Assembly: GCA_032586195.1 (NCBI GenBank) | Contig: JAWHQP010000002.1 | Coordinates: forward strand, 277,081 to 341,080 | Origin: JAWHQP01 sp032586195 | GTDB taxonomy: Bacteria > Pseudomonadota > Gammaproteobacteria > Enterobacterales > Pasteurellaceae | Length of the DNA stretch: 64,000 nucleotides | Direction of reading: 5' to 3' | Shown: in pieces, positions 33,334 to 41,282 of the stretch | Position numbering within the stretch: the stretch's first letter is position 1 | Layout of the letters: each line of letters opens with the position of its first letter | The notes under the pieces: generated by a model | The model's database searches: none | Told to the model about the DNA's origin: nothing | What the model saw: only the letters and a program-made list of their open reading frames with translations | Made by a program: the position numbers and the translations under genes

Positions 33334-33364
33334 AAAACCGATGGAAATTCCCGTCGGTTTTTTT
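33334..33364 (+). terminator. cysB terminator
   Basis: AAAACCGA pairs with TCGGTTTT, the stem continuing with GG/CC, and a long T run follows. Confidence 0.9.
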
Positions 33365-33431
33365 GTTTCTAATGCCGAAATATGTCCTAAAGTGCGGCGT
33401 TGTTTTTTCGAGTTTTGAAAGTTTTTCTGAA

Positions 33432-33446
33432 TAATAATCGTTATTA
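33432..33446 (+). promoter_or_regulatory. Fur-box-like palindrome upstream of dps
   Basis: TAATAATCGTTATTA matches the 7-1-7 Fur consensus at about 11 of 14 defined positions. It lies 50 bases before the dps -35 element, within reach for iron control but not overlapping the promoter. Confidence 0.45.
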
Positions 33447-33468
33447 TTTATCAAAAAGCAATTTATCT

Positions 33469-33523
33469 ATCGTCGAACTCTATTGAAAGGATAGGTTGCC
33501 AACATTTATTTTTTCCCTATAAT
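33469..33523 (+). promoter_or_regulatory. dps promoter with OxyR-like site
   Basis: A strong sigma-70 promoter, TTGCCA (33496-33501), 16-base spacer, TATAAT (33518-33523). Just upstream, two ATAG...CTAT-type half-sites (33469-33483 and 33491-33505) are separated by exactly seven bases, as in the OxyR motif ATAGNTNNNANCTAT-N7-repeat, with about 14 of 20 positions fitting. The second half overlaps the -35, a position from which OxyR activates dps-type promoters. Confidence 0.5.
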
Positions 33524-33584
33524 GAATCACAAGTTCCAATACATAGGGTGTTGGAAAAATTAATCACTAAAAGAGGTAAATATT

Positions 33585-34013
33585 ATGTCAGTAGTTCAAA
33601 CTTTAAAAATATTACATGCCAGTGCAAAAACCTTTACTTTTGAAATGCAGAAATATCACTGGATGGTGAAAGGTAAGAATTTCTACGATTTACATCGCGC
33701 GTTTGAAGAGCTTTATAATTGGGGTTTTGCACAGGAAGACGAATTCGCGGAACGTTTACTGATTATCGGCAGCGAACCTGTGCTTTCTCAGGAAGAAGTT
33801 AAAGAGTTCAACCGCATCAACGTATTGGCCAAAGCGGATTTAGTGGAAAACAAAATGGTGTTTAATGTTAAAGCCGCGTTGGAAATTTTACTCGCAACAG
33901 CACGTGAAGGATTGGAAACGGTTGGTGATGATGTGGGTACGGATTCTTTATTGAATGATTTTATCGCCGATGTAGAAAAACGTTTATGGATGCTTAATGC
34001 TTACGTTGCTTAA
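33585..34013 (+). CDS. dps: Dps-family ferritin-like DNA-protection protein
   Basis: A 142-residue four-helix protein that would form a 12-mer, oxidise Fe(II) with hydrogen peroxide and store the iron. The intersubunit ferroxidase motif is visible: MQKYHWMVKGKNFYDLHRAFEELY in the first helices and EDEFAERLLIIG in the second. The N-terminal tail is very short and lacks the lysines by which E. coli Dps binds DNA, so it may act as a miniferritin only. AGAGG ribosome site precedes the ATG. Confidence 0.9.
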   Translation: MSVVQTLKILHASAKTFTFEMQKYHWMVKGKNFYDLHRAFEELYNWGFAQEDEFAERLLIIGSEPVLSQEEVKEFNRINVLAKADLVENKMVFNVKAALEILLATAREGLETVGDDVGTDSLLNDFIADVEKRLWMLNAYVA

Positions 34014-34029
34014 TTAAACTTCTGTAATT

Positions 34030-34060
34030 AAACCCTGCTTATTAGGCAGGGTTTATTTTT
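34030..34060 (+). terminator. dps terminator
   Basis: AAACCCTGC pairs with GCAGGGTTT across seven bases, followed by ATTTTT. Confidence 0.92.
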
Positions 34061-34280
34061 GCCTGAAAACAAAAAGTTATTCCCTCATGTTCTTCCTCCC
34101 TTCCGTCTGTCAATTCCAATCCATTGGGATAATTTAATAAGGAAGAACCGTGAAGAGAATCACAAATTGTTTATTTTAAATAAAAATCAATAGTAGAGTA
34201 GCAGCCGATAAACTTTTCTTTGTTTGCCGCTACATTACAGTGCTATTTTTTCATTGTATCGGATTTCATATTATCCATAT

Positions 34281-34517
34281 TCATCTCATTTTTTTCATAT
34301 TGCTGTCCATATTCATGCTGTCCTTTTTCATCATATCGGATTTCATGGTATCTGATTTCATATTGTCTTTTTTCATATTATCGGACTGCATATGTTTATC
34401 CGTTTTCATACAATTTTCAGACATTGAATCCTTGCAATCGTGATTCATTTGAGCATAACCCTGAACCGCAATAAAACTAAGTGATCCCATTACCAATACA
34501 TTAAATAATTTAGACAT
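34281..34517 (-). CDS. Secreted MXKDX pentapeptide-repeat protein, 3' end frameshifted
   Basis: A 78-residue protein with a signal peptide (cut near GYAQ at residue 22) followed by a highly charged, Met/Lys/Asp-rich tail of repeats such as MKKDN, MKSDT, MKSDM, MKKDS. This is the MXKDX family, commonly beside ECF sigma factors; function unknown, with metal binding or sacrificial methionine oxidation as possible roles. GGAG precedes the ATG. The frame ends at 34281 (MKKMR), but repeats MDNMKSDTMKK continue in another frame to a stop at 34243, after a run of seven A residues (34289-34295 on the plus strand as T). A one-base loss there would explain the early stop. Confidence 0.82.
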   Translation of the reverse strand: MSKLFNVLVMGSLSFIAVQGYAQMNHDCKDSMSENCMKTDKHMQSDNMKKDNMKSDTMKSDMMKKDSMNMDSNMKKMR

Positions 34518-34587
34518 GTTTCGCTCCTCGCGTATAAGTTTGATAAAATAGAAAAAACGTTATGTTTTTTCTCTGACATGATTGAAA

Positions 34588-34611
34588 ATTATCATTTTCA
34601 TTTTCATTTTA
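34588..34611. promoter_or_regulatory. Fur-like hexamer array between the MXKDX gene and the sigma factor gene
   Basis: Four consecutive six-base units ATTATC, ATTTTC, ATTTTC, ATTTTA follow the Fur hexamer pattern (reverse orientation of GATAAT). The array lies between two divergent genes and could control either or both. Confidence 0.42.
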
Positions 34612-34672
34612 TTTGTCGAAACAGGATTTAAAATCTTACAGATTTTTTATAATTTTTTAAGGATATACTTGT

Positions 34673-35227
34673 ATGTTACAAAAGGATGTTCAAATAAATG
34701 AACTGAGAGAGCAAATGTTAAAATTTGCCCGGCTTCAAATCAGAGACGATGAGGCGGCGGAAGATTTGGTCCAGGAGACATTTGCCAGTGCGCTGAAGAA
34801 TATCGATTCATTCCAAGGAAAAGCGGCACTGAAGACATGGATTTTTGCTATTCTGAAAAATAAGATTATCGATTATTTGCGTTTGAAAGGGCGTTTTGTT
34901 ATTGAAACGGAACTTAGCGGCGAACATGATACCAATCATTTTTTTGATGAAAATGAACATTGGGTGTTGGATTTAGTGCCCGGCCGTTTACCCAGTGCCG
35001 AACATGAAGCGTATAACGAAGAATTCTGGTTAATTTTTGAAGCCTGTCTGACCCATTTACCGGCCCAACAGGCACGCGTATTTATGATGCGCGAATATTT
35101 AGAACTGGAAAGCGGTGAGATTTGTGCGGAAACGCAAATTTCCTCTTCCAATTTATACACCTTGTTGTATCGGGCAAGATTGCAGTTACAGCATTGTTTA
35201 ACCAAACGATTGGATTATGAGGTCTGA
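34673..35227 (+). CDS. ECF-type RNA polymerase sigma factor
   Basis: A 184-residue group-4 sigma factor. Region 2 (MLKFARLQIRDDEAAEDLVQETF ... LKTWIFAILKNKIIDYLR, about residues 15-75) recognises the -10. Region 4 (LPAQQARVFMMREYLELESGEICAETQ ... RARLQLQHCL, about 125-180) contacts the -35. There is no C-terminal extension. The zinc-type anti-sigma gene starts one base after its stop (or overlaps it, if the earlier ATG at 35217 is used), so the two are coupled. With the MXKDX gene divergent, it likely drives a small stress regulon, as ECF factors with zinc anti-sigma partners do. Confidence 0.92.
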   Translation: MLQKDVQINELREQMLKFARLQIRDDEAAEDLVQETFASALKNIDSFQGKAALKTWIFAILKNKIIDYLRLKGRFVIETELSGEHDTNHFFDENEHWVLDLVPGRLPSAEHEAYNEEFWLIFEACLTHLPAQQARVFMMREYLELESGEICAETQISSSNLYTLLYRARLQLQHCLTKRLDYEV

Positions 35228-35228
35228 T

Positions 35229-35423
35229 ATGCGTTGTAAAGAAACCACAAGATTAATTTCTGCCGCTCAGGAAAGAAAACTGGCTCTTCATGAAAGCGTA
35301 GGGGTAAAGTTGCATTTAACCGTTTGCCCCCATTGCCGGGCTTTTGCTCATAACTGCAAACAATTACATTCCTTGATGAAAAATTTTGCCCGGTATGATC
35401 AGAATGAGCCCGATAAACCGTAA
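35229..35423 (+). CDS. Zinc-binding anti-sigma factor (ZAS/zf-HC2 type)
   Basis: A 64-residue cytosolic protein with the anti-sigma zinc motif His29-x3-Cys33-x2-Cys36 and an upstream Cys3, the arrangement of RsrA/ChrR/MseR-type ZAS domains. There is no membrane segment. Such proteins hold the sigma factor inactive until thiol oxidation or metal stress releases zinc. ATG 35229 is preferred because it gives the MRCKETTRLIS start usual in this group; ATG 35217 overlaps the sigma gene by 11 bases and is possible. Confidence 0.82.
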   Translation: MRCKETTRLISAAQERKLALHESVGVKLHLTVCPHCRAFAHNCKQLHSLMKNFARYDQNEPDKP

Positions 35424-35441
35424 GTTTGGCATGAGCGAATA

Positions 35442-35451
35442 AAAGTGCGGT
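35442..35451 (+). repeat. DNA uptake signal sequence after the anti-sigma gene
   Basis: AAAGTGCGGT followed by GTTGAAAAACGGAGTTTTG. Downstream, ATCCCGG and CCGGGAT can form a hairpin (about 35478-35508) that may end both converging transcripts. Confidence 0.82.
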
Positions 35452-35515
35452 GTTGAAAAACGGAGTTTTGAAATTTATCCCGGTGGCCGTAAAACGACAG
35501 CCGGGATGGGTATGA

Positions 35516-38500
35516 CTAGAAGGTGATTTCACCTGTCAGCTTGAAGTTACGACCCGGAGCATAGAAACGTTTGATCCCGGCTCCCGTATTCTGATCGATA
35601 AGATTCAACGTACCGAACCCACGGATGGAACGGGCGGAATCCCAGGTGATATAACTCTGATTGGTCAGGTTATAGCCACCGAGGGTCAGAGTAACGTTCT
35701 CCCAGGGTTTGAAATACACAATCGCGTCCAATACGGTGTATTTTCCGCTTCGCCATGCCAACATGCTGTCTTTCACCCTTTGACCTTTCACTAGCGTGTC
35801 AGGGTCATCTCTCTGTGATTTCCAATACATATTATAGGTGTCTTTATCCTTTTTAGCGGCGACATTGGTGACAAACAAGTCGATACCGAACCGATCGCTC
35901 GGAATAGAGTAGCCCAGATTAAATACCATGGTGGTTGGCTGAATGGCATTCATCGGAATATTTCCGTCGATACGTCCTTTCTGATGGGTGAGTTTATAAC
36001 CGAATCTGAATCCGTTAAGCGCTTTGCTGAAATCACCCAATTCAAGTCGGCTGGTCACTTCAAATCCCGTTACCTTGGCTTTATCCCGGTTGATATTCTG
36101 GTAGAACGGATAACGGATTGCGCTGCCTTCCTCCACGGCACGCAGCCCTTTAAATACCAAATCAATGAAATTATCGTAATCTGTCCGGAACCCGTTCAGC
36201 GTGATATAGCTGCGATCCTTATAGAAAGTTAATGCCACTTCTTTGGTTTTGGCCACTTCGGCTTTTAAATTGACATTCGGCGTGATGGAAAAACTCGGAT
36301 GTTTAAAGGTCATATAGACTTCATCGGAAGTCGGCGCTCTAAACCCGTTTGAATATTTGAACTGTAAACGCATCCAGTCCAACGGATCCAGATTTAACGC
36401 CAGATTATAAGAATGATGTTTATAGCTATTATTTTTCAATAAATGCGCCAGATTTTGCTCAACATTTTTATTCATACATTCCGTGTTATAGCCGCATTCG
36501 GCGCCGATACCGTAAGAATTGCCCGGCAAGGGAACAAATACTCCTGCGATAAGTCCTTTCGGCACAGGTACGGAAGTATCGTATTTTGGTAAGTGTTTGA
36601 CTTTATCATAGCGATAATTCAGATCGAAACCCAACCAATTCGTCACTTTCAAACGATCGCCAAAATAAGCGACGGTATTTTTTGTTGTCACGGGTATTAA
36701 ATAACTGAAGCGCCCATTGGTATTATTTTTGGCACCGCCTGAACATGATGGGTGGGTCGGCCAGTAATTTGGTTCTAATTCATAATGCCAGCTAGGGTTG
36801 GTTTCCAATCGACCACAATAAAAATAATCGGCCCACCATTTCACATTACCGCCGGTATAACCGTCTCTATTCACCATACTTTTTTTGGTTTTGCCGATTG
36901 AACCTCCGTACGTAACATAATGCTCGGTTCCCCAGAATTCAAATTCTTTATCAAAGTCCAGATTAATTTGCTTGGTATCCGTATTTAAATCACGATCATT
37001 ATAATTGTCGCGATAAAAACCCGATGAACCCGGTACGATAAATGCCGATTTTTCATATTGTTTGGCGGGTCTGCCTTGCCAATCCGTACCGTCTATGCTT
37101 TTACGTATAATTTGCCCGTATTTTGTTCCGTTCGGTGCGGTTTTGGTTTCGATTTCCCGCTCTTCAAACCGATTAACCGTATTGCCGTTTTCGTCTTCTT
37201 TTATAAAGAGACGGAATTTCTTTGAACAGTCAAGCTTACTGCAATTGATATAACGGTTTTCCGTATCATATTCCCGATAATCGTAACCGGAAGACAATTT
37301 TTCGCCTTGTGCGTTTTTATATATGGTGCCGAATCCGTATAAGCCCGGTTCCGCGGTTACTTCTTGTCCGTTTTTATCAACGATACTGTAAATTCCGTTT
37401 TTCTGTTCTAAATGAAACCCTTGCGGATTAGCGACATTCACGCATTTGGTATCGCTGTTGCAGTATTCATCGGTACGGGCATTATTGGTGATTTTCTGTG
37501 AAGAATAGGTGAGTTTGACATGATCCCATAACGGAGTCTGATAAAAATTTTCATAAATAAATTGGACGTTTCTGCGATGAGAGTGATCATCGGTTAATCG
37601 TTCGCCTAATGTGTAGGTTTTATTGTATTGGCTGGAACGCAACGTATAAGATAAATCTTCGCCTTTGGAATGCAGTTTAGAATCATCTAATGTCACGCTC
37701 AGGTGGTTTAAGTCATTAGGCTGGAAGCCGAATTTTATCAGGGTGCTGTTACGTGTGATGTGATAGGGATCGGTTTTTTCTCGGGTTTTGCCCACCGCAT
37801 TGCGATCTTCTTCCTCGGAACCGTAAATATCATAAAAATAGTTTTCCAGTTCATGACCTTTTCGTTGTGTATGCACCACCAACGCATCAAACCATTTATA
37901 TTTACCCGCCAGAGTAACAGAGGACATATTTTGATTATCCCTGCTTTGATAACCGCGCTTTAAACCGACATAGTAGTCTTTATCAATTAAATAATCGCGG
38001 GCGTCTTTAGTTTCAAATATAACCGACCCGCCCAATGCGCCGCTGCCCGCTTTATTGGAGTCGGCTCCTTTGGTAATGGTTGCCGTTTGAATATTTTCAG
38101 GCTCAATTCCGTTACGGGTATTGTTGAAATTGCCATAGCTTTCAAATAATTCTTTGAACCCTTGCGAACTGATGGTTTCCGCCTGGCGAAGCCCGTCAAT
38201 CATTATCGCCACGCGGTTTTCATCCACACCTCGAATGGCATAGCCGCTATTACCGAAACGACCGTTTTCCACCACGGTAATCCCGGTTTCATAACGAACC
38301 AAGTCTTTACTGTCGGCAACCTGTTGTTTACTGATTCTTTTGGCTGAGATCTTGGTTTCACCCACTTTCTTTTCCCGTACATCGGGCTCACTATCCGCGT
38401 TACCCGAGACGCTAATGGTATCAAGCTGTGTATTGTTTTCCTCCGCGAAGGCCGGCGGGATGTGATAGGCGGAGAGCATAGCCAGTGCAACAGCTGAATA

Positions 38501-38536
38501 GGGGAGTCCTTTCATCAATGGTTTATGAGACCACAT
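35516..38536 (-). CDS. TonB-dependent outer-membrane receptor, haemoglobin/transferrin/lactoferrin family
   Basis: A 1006-residue receptor. A signal peptide (to about AFAEE, residue 31) precedes the plug domain with VGETKISAKRISKQQVADSKDLVRYETGI region, YAIRGVDENRVAIMIDGLRQ and TKGADSNKAGSGALGGSV. A 22-strand barrel follows, with FRAPTSDEVYMTFKHP and the terminal FKLTGEITF ending in phenylalanine. Four cysteine pairs (CNSDTKC, CSKLDC, CGRL...SC, CGYNTEC) lie in predicted outer loops and probably form disulfides. It would extract haem or iron from host proteins. There are no CCAA-type tracts, so no repeat-driven phase variation. A Fur-like site lies upstream. The ligand cannot be decided. Confidence 0.9.
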   Translation of the reverse strand: MWSHKPLMKGLPYSAVALAMLSAYHIPPAFAEENNTQLDTISVSGNADSEPDVREKKVGETKISAKRISKQQVADSKDLVRYETGITVVENGRFGNSGYAIRGVDENRVAIMIDGLRQAETISSQGFKELFESYGNFNNTRNGIEPENIQTATITKGADSNKAGSGALGGSVIFETKDARDYLIDKDYYVGLKRGYQSRDNQNMSSVTLAGKYKWFDALVVHTQRKGHELENYFYDIYGSEEEDRNAVGKTREKTDPYHITRNSTLIKFGFQPNDLNHLSVTLDDSKLHSKGEDLSYTLRSSQYNKTYTLGERLTDDHSHRRNVQFIYENFYQTPLWDHVKLTYSSQKITNNARTDEYCNSDTKCVNVANPQGFHLEQKNGIYSIVDKNGQEVTAEPGLYGFGTIYKNAQGEKLSSGYDYREYDTENRYINCSKLDCSKKFRLFIKEDENGNTVNRFEEREIETKTAPNGTKYGQIIRKSIDGTDWQGRPAKQYEKSAFIVPGSSGFYRDNYNDRDLNTDTKQINLDFDKEFEFWGTEHYVTYGGSIGKTKKSMVNRDGYTGGNVKWWADYFYCGRLETNPSWHYELEPNYWPTHPSCSGGAKNNTNGRFSYLIPVTTKNTVAYFGDRLKVTNWLGFDLNYRYDKVKHLPKYDTSVPVPKGLIAGVFVPLPGNSYGIGAECGYNTECMNKNVEQNLAHLLKNNSYKHHSYNLALNLDPLDWMRLQFKYSNGFRAPTSDEVYMTFKHPSFSITPNVNLKAEVAKTKEVALTFYKDRSYITLNGFRTDYDNFIDLVFKGLRAVEEGSAIRYPFYQNINRDKAKVTGFEVTSRLELGDFSKALNGFRFGYKLTHQKGRIDGNIPMNAIQPTTMVFNLGYSIPSDRFGIDLFVTNVAAKKDKDTYNMYWKSQRDDPDTLVKGQRVKDSMLAWRSGKYTVLDAIVYFKPWENVTLTLGGYNLTNQSYITWDSARSIRGFGTLNLIDQNTGAGIKRFYAPGRNFKLTGEITF

Positions 38537-38561
38537 ATAATCTTCCTTGAAATTTTAAATT

Positions 38562-38578
38562 GATAATAAGAATTATTA
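38562..38578 (-). promoter_or_regulatory. Fur-like operator of the TonB-dependent receptor
   Basis: GATAATAAGAATTATTA contains the palindrome TAATAA-GAA-TTATTA, about 11 of 14 positions of the Fur 7-1-7 consensus, 26 bases before the receptor start. Confidence 0.5.
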
Positions 38579-38726
38579 CGATAGCGGGCAAGTTTAATAC
38601 AGAGTGGGATTAGATTAAAGAGAAAAGTTCCATAACTTCGATATGAAATTGCAGTTTTTTTTATTTTTGTGAACTGAACCGATAAAGCTAAATGGAAATT
38701 ATTATCAGTTATAGATGCGGCAAATG

Positions 38727-38792
38727 CAAAGTGCGGTGCTGAAAAATGGAGTTTTACTAATAAAAAAGTGCGGAATACAGCACCGCACTTTG
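38727..38792. terminator. Triple uptake-signal cluster forming a long hairpin downstream of asnS
   Basis: CAAAGTGCGGTGCTG (38727-38741) and CAGCACCGCACTTTG (38778-38792) are perfect 15-base inverted arms. A further near-complete forward copy (AAAGTGCGGA, 38765-38774) lies in the loop. This is the only place with three copies together. Confidence 0.75.
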
Positions 38793-38817
38793 TCTGAAGT
38801 AAGCACTCAACGCTAAA

Positions 38818-40221
38818 TTAAAAATTAGCATTACGCGGTGAACGCGGGAACGGAATCACATCGCGGATATTCTGCACGCCGGTGACATACACGATTAAAC
38901 GTTCAAAACCTAAACCAAAACCTGAATGCGGCACGGTACCGTATTTACGTAAATCGCGATACCACCAGTAATCTTCCGCTTTTAAGCCCATTTCTTTCAT
39001 ACGGGCATCTAATACGTCGAGACGTTCTTCACGTTGTGAACCGCCGATGATTTCACCGATTCCGGGCGCCAACACGTCCATTGCGGCTACGGTTTTACCG
39101 TCATCGTTCAAACGCATATAGAAAGCTTTAATATCTTTCGGATAATTTTTTACCACCACGGGTGATTTGAAATGTTCTTCCGCCAAATAACGTTCATGTT
39201 CGGAAGAAAGGTCGATACCCCAAGATACCGGGAATTCAAATTTCTTGCCGGATTTTAATAACACTTCGATCGCATCGGTGTAATCGATTTGCGCAAAATC
39301 CGATTCGACAAAGTGTTCCAGACGATTGATCACGTCTTTATCGACATGTTTTTCAAAGAACTTCAGATCATCTTTGCGCTCGGCTAACACAGCGCGGAAT
39401 ACGTATTTCAGCATATCTTCCGCCAGTTTGGCGTTATCGGCAAGTGTGGCGAAAGCGACTTCGGGTTCAATCATCCAGAATTCGGCCAAATGGCGGGTAG
39501 TATTGGAATTTTCCGCCCGGAAAGTCGGACCGAAAGTGTAGATTTTACTTAAGGCGCAGGCATAGGTTTCACCGTTTAACTGACCGGATACGGTTAAAAA
39601 TGATTCTTTGCCGAAGAAATCCTGGTTGAAATCCACTTTACCCGCTTCAGTGCGTGGAAGATTTTCCAAATCTAAGGTGGAGACCCGGAACATCTCACCT
39701 GCGCCTTCCGTGTCTGAGGCGGTGATAAGCGGGGTAGCAACCCAGTAGAAACCTTGTTCATGGAAGAAACGATGAATCGCTTGCGCTAAACAATGGCGTA
39801 TACGGGCGACCGCCCCGATAATATTGGTGCGCGGGCGTAGGTGAGCCACTTCACGCAAATATTCAATGGAGTGGCGTTTTGCCGCCATCGGATAGGTATC
39901 GGGATCTTCCACCCAACCGGTCACTTCAATGGTTTCCGCCTGCAACTCAACGGATTGACCTTCAGCCGGAGATTCCACCACGGTGCCGGTCACCACCACG
40001 GAACAACCGGTGGTCAGGCGCAATACCTCGGATTCATAATTGACAATATCGTTATTCACTATTACTTGAATGGGATCAAAACAAGAGCCGTCATACACGG
40101 CCAAGAAAGAAAGACCTGCTTTTGAGTCGCGACGGGTACGCACCCAACCACGCACCGTTACTTTTTCGCCGATAGCTACTTTTGCTTGTAGCACATCCGC
40201 AATAGATGCAATTTTAGACAT
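38818..40221 (-). CDS. asnS: Asparaginyl-tRNA synthetase
   Basis: A 467-residue class II synthetase. The N-terminal OB-fold (VTVRGWVRTRRDSKAGLSFLAVYDGS) binds the anticodon. Class II motif 2 is FRAENSNTTRHLAEFWMIEPE and motif 3 is GFGLGFERLIVYVTG. EGAGEMFRVS is AsnRS-specific. Length equals E. coli AsnRS. It is divergent from folE and has its own terminator. Confidence 0.97.
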   Translation of the reverse strand: MSKIASIADVLQAKVAIGEKVTVRGWVRTRRDSKAGLSFLAVYDGSCFDPIQVIVNNDIVNYESEVLRLTTGCSVVVTGTVVESPAEGQSVELQAETIEVTGWVEDPDTYPMAAKRHSIEYLREVAHLRPRTNIIGAVARIRHCLAQAIHRFFHEQGFYWVATPLITASDTEGAGEMFRVSTLDLENLPRTEAGKVDFNQDFFGKESFLTVSGQLNGETYACALSKIYTFGPTFRAENSNTTRHLAEFWMIEPEVAFATLADNAKLAEDMLKYVFRAVLAERKDDLKFFEKHVDKDVINRLEHFVESDFAQIDYTDAIEVLLKSGKKFEFPVSWGIDLSSEHERYLAEEHFKSPVVVKNYPKDIKAFYMRLNDDGKTVAAMDVLAPGIGEIIGGSQREERLDVLDARMKEMGLKAEDYWWYRDLRKYGTVPHSGFGLGFERLIVYVTGVQNIRDVIPFPRSPRNANF

Positions 40222-40393
40222 TTTTACCTCAGTATTTATGCTTTATTGGATAGTGTTCAAAACGTCGGCTAGTTTACCTTAAGTTCAATTGTTTTTCCAA
40301 AATAAATACACATCGATAAACCCTAAAATTAAAACGTTTTTAAATGATTTGGTTTTTGCTAGAATACGCGGGTTAATTTTACGGGAGTACGAA

Positions 40394-41050
40394 ATGACAA
40401 CGATTTCAGCGGAAGCGGTGAAAGTCCGTGATGCCTTAGTTGAAAAAGGGATTGAAACCCCGATGATCGCTTTAAACCAATCAAAAGACGAACGCCGGGC
40501 GGGCATTGAAAGCCATATGCGAGAGGTGATGAAGCTGATTGGTCTGGATTTAACCGATGATAGCTTGGAAGAAACTCCGGTACGTTTGGCAAAAATGTTT
40601 ATCGATGAAATTTTCAGCGGATTGGATTATGCCAATTTCCCTAAGATTACCAATATTGAAAACCGTATGAAGGTGAGCGAGATGGTGTTGGTCAATGATG
40701 TGACCTTAACCAGCACCTGCGAACATCATTTTGTTACCATTGATGGCGTGGTTTCCGTGGCGTATTATCCGAAAAAATGGGTGATCGGTTTATCCAAAAT
40801 TAATCGGGTGGTGGATTTTTTCGCTCAACGCCCGCAGGTGCAAGAACGGCTGACCGAGCAAATACTGCTGGCGTTTCAAACCATTCTGGATACGGAAGAT
40901 GTCGCGGTATATGTAAAAGCCACCCATTTCTGTGTGAAATGCCGCGGCATAAAAGATAGCAATAGCTACACTGTCACATCCGCTTTCGGTGGTGTATTCT
41001 TGGATGACCGCGAAACCCGTAAAGAATTTTTAAGCCTGATTAATCCCTAA
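40394..41050 (+). CDS. folE: GTP cyclohydrolase I FolE
   Basis: A 218-residue enzyme that opens GTP to dihydroneopterin triphosphate, first step of folate synthesis. The zinc ligands are in TSTCEHHFVTIDG and FCVKCRGIKDSNS. YYPKKWVIGLSKINRVVDFFAQRPQVQERL is the signature block. The start ATG 40394 follows GGGAG; the frame is open from 40289 but the extra 35 codons overlap the promoter. Normal length. Confidence 0.95.
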   Translation: MTTISAEAVKVRDALVEKGIETPMIALNQSKDERRAGIESHMREVMKLIGLDLTDDSLEETPVRLAKMFIDEIFSGLDYANFPKITNIENRMKVSEMVLVNDVTLTSTCEHHFVTIDGVVSVAYYPKKWVIGLSKINRVVDFFAQRPQVQERLTEQILLAFQTILDTEDVAVYVKATHFCVKCRGIKDSNSYTVTSAFGGVFLDDRETRKEFLSLINP

Positions 41051-41063
41051 TTATTATCCTGAG

Positions 41064-41098
41064 AAAGCTTAATAGCAACTAAGGCTATTAAGCTTTTA
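41064..41098 (+). terminator. folE terminator
   Basis: AAAGCTTAATAGC pairs with GCTATTAAGCTTT (13 bp, 7-base loop), followed by a T-rich tail. Confidence 0.88.
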
Positions 41099-41105
41099 TT
41101 TCTTT

Positions 41106-41176
41106 TTTGACAAAGATCACAAAGTTCATAATTCAATCAAGCAAATGATTGACTTACCTCATTTAAGTTATAACAA
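41106..41176 (+). promoter_or_regulatory. glg operon promoter with CRP-like site
   Basis: TTTGACAAAGATCACA (41106-41121) fits TGTGA-N6-TCACA with one mismatch. Downstream are TTGACT (41149-41154) and a weak -10 such as TAACAA (41171-41176). CRP would be centred about 70 bases before the predicted start, a class I position. cAMP-CRP activation of glycogen genes is known in E. coli; here it is inferred. The leader to glgB is about 100 bases. Confidence 0.6.
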
Positions 41177-41282
41177 TAACTTTATCTATTTTCATTAAAT
41201 GTATCTTTTACAGATGAAAATATAATTTCATTCTTCCAATTAATCGGGCTCATATTGTGGTCTCTCGCTAAAGGAGTTTTAT

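Noticed and set aside
34281..34480. Short repeated units that could suggest a CRISPR-like or minisatellite array
   Set aside because: The repetition is explained by codons for MXKDX pentapeptides; units are degenerate and have no spacers.
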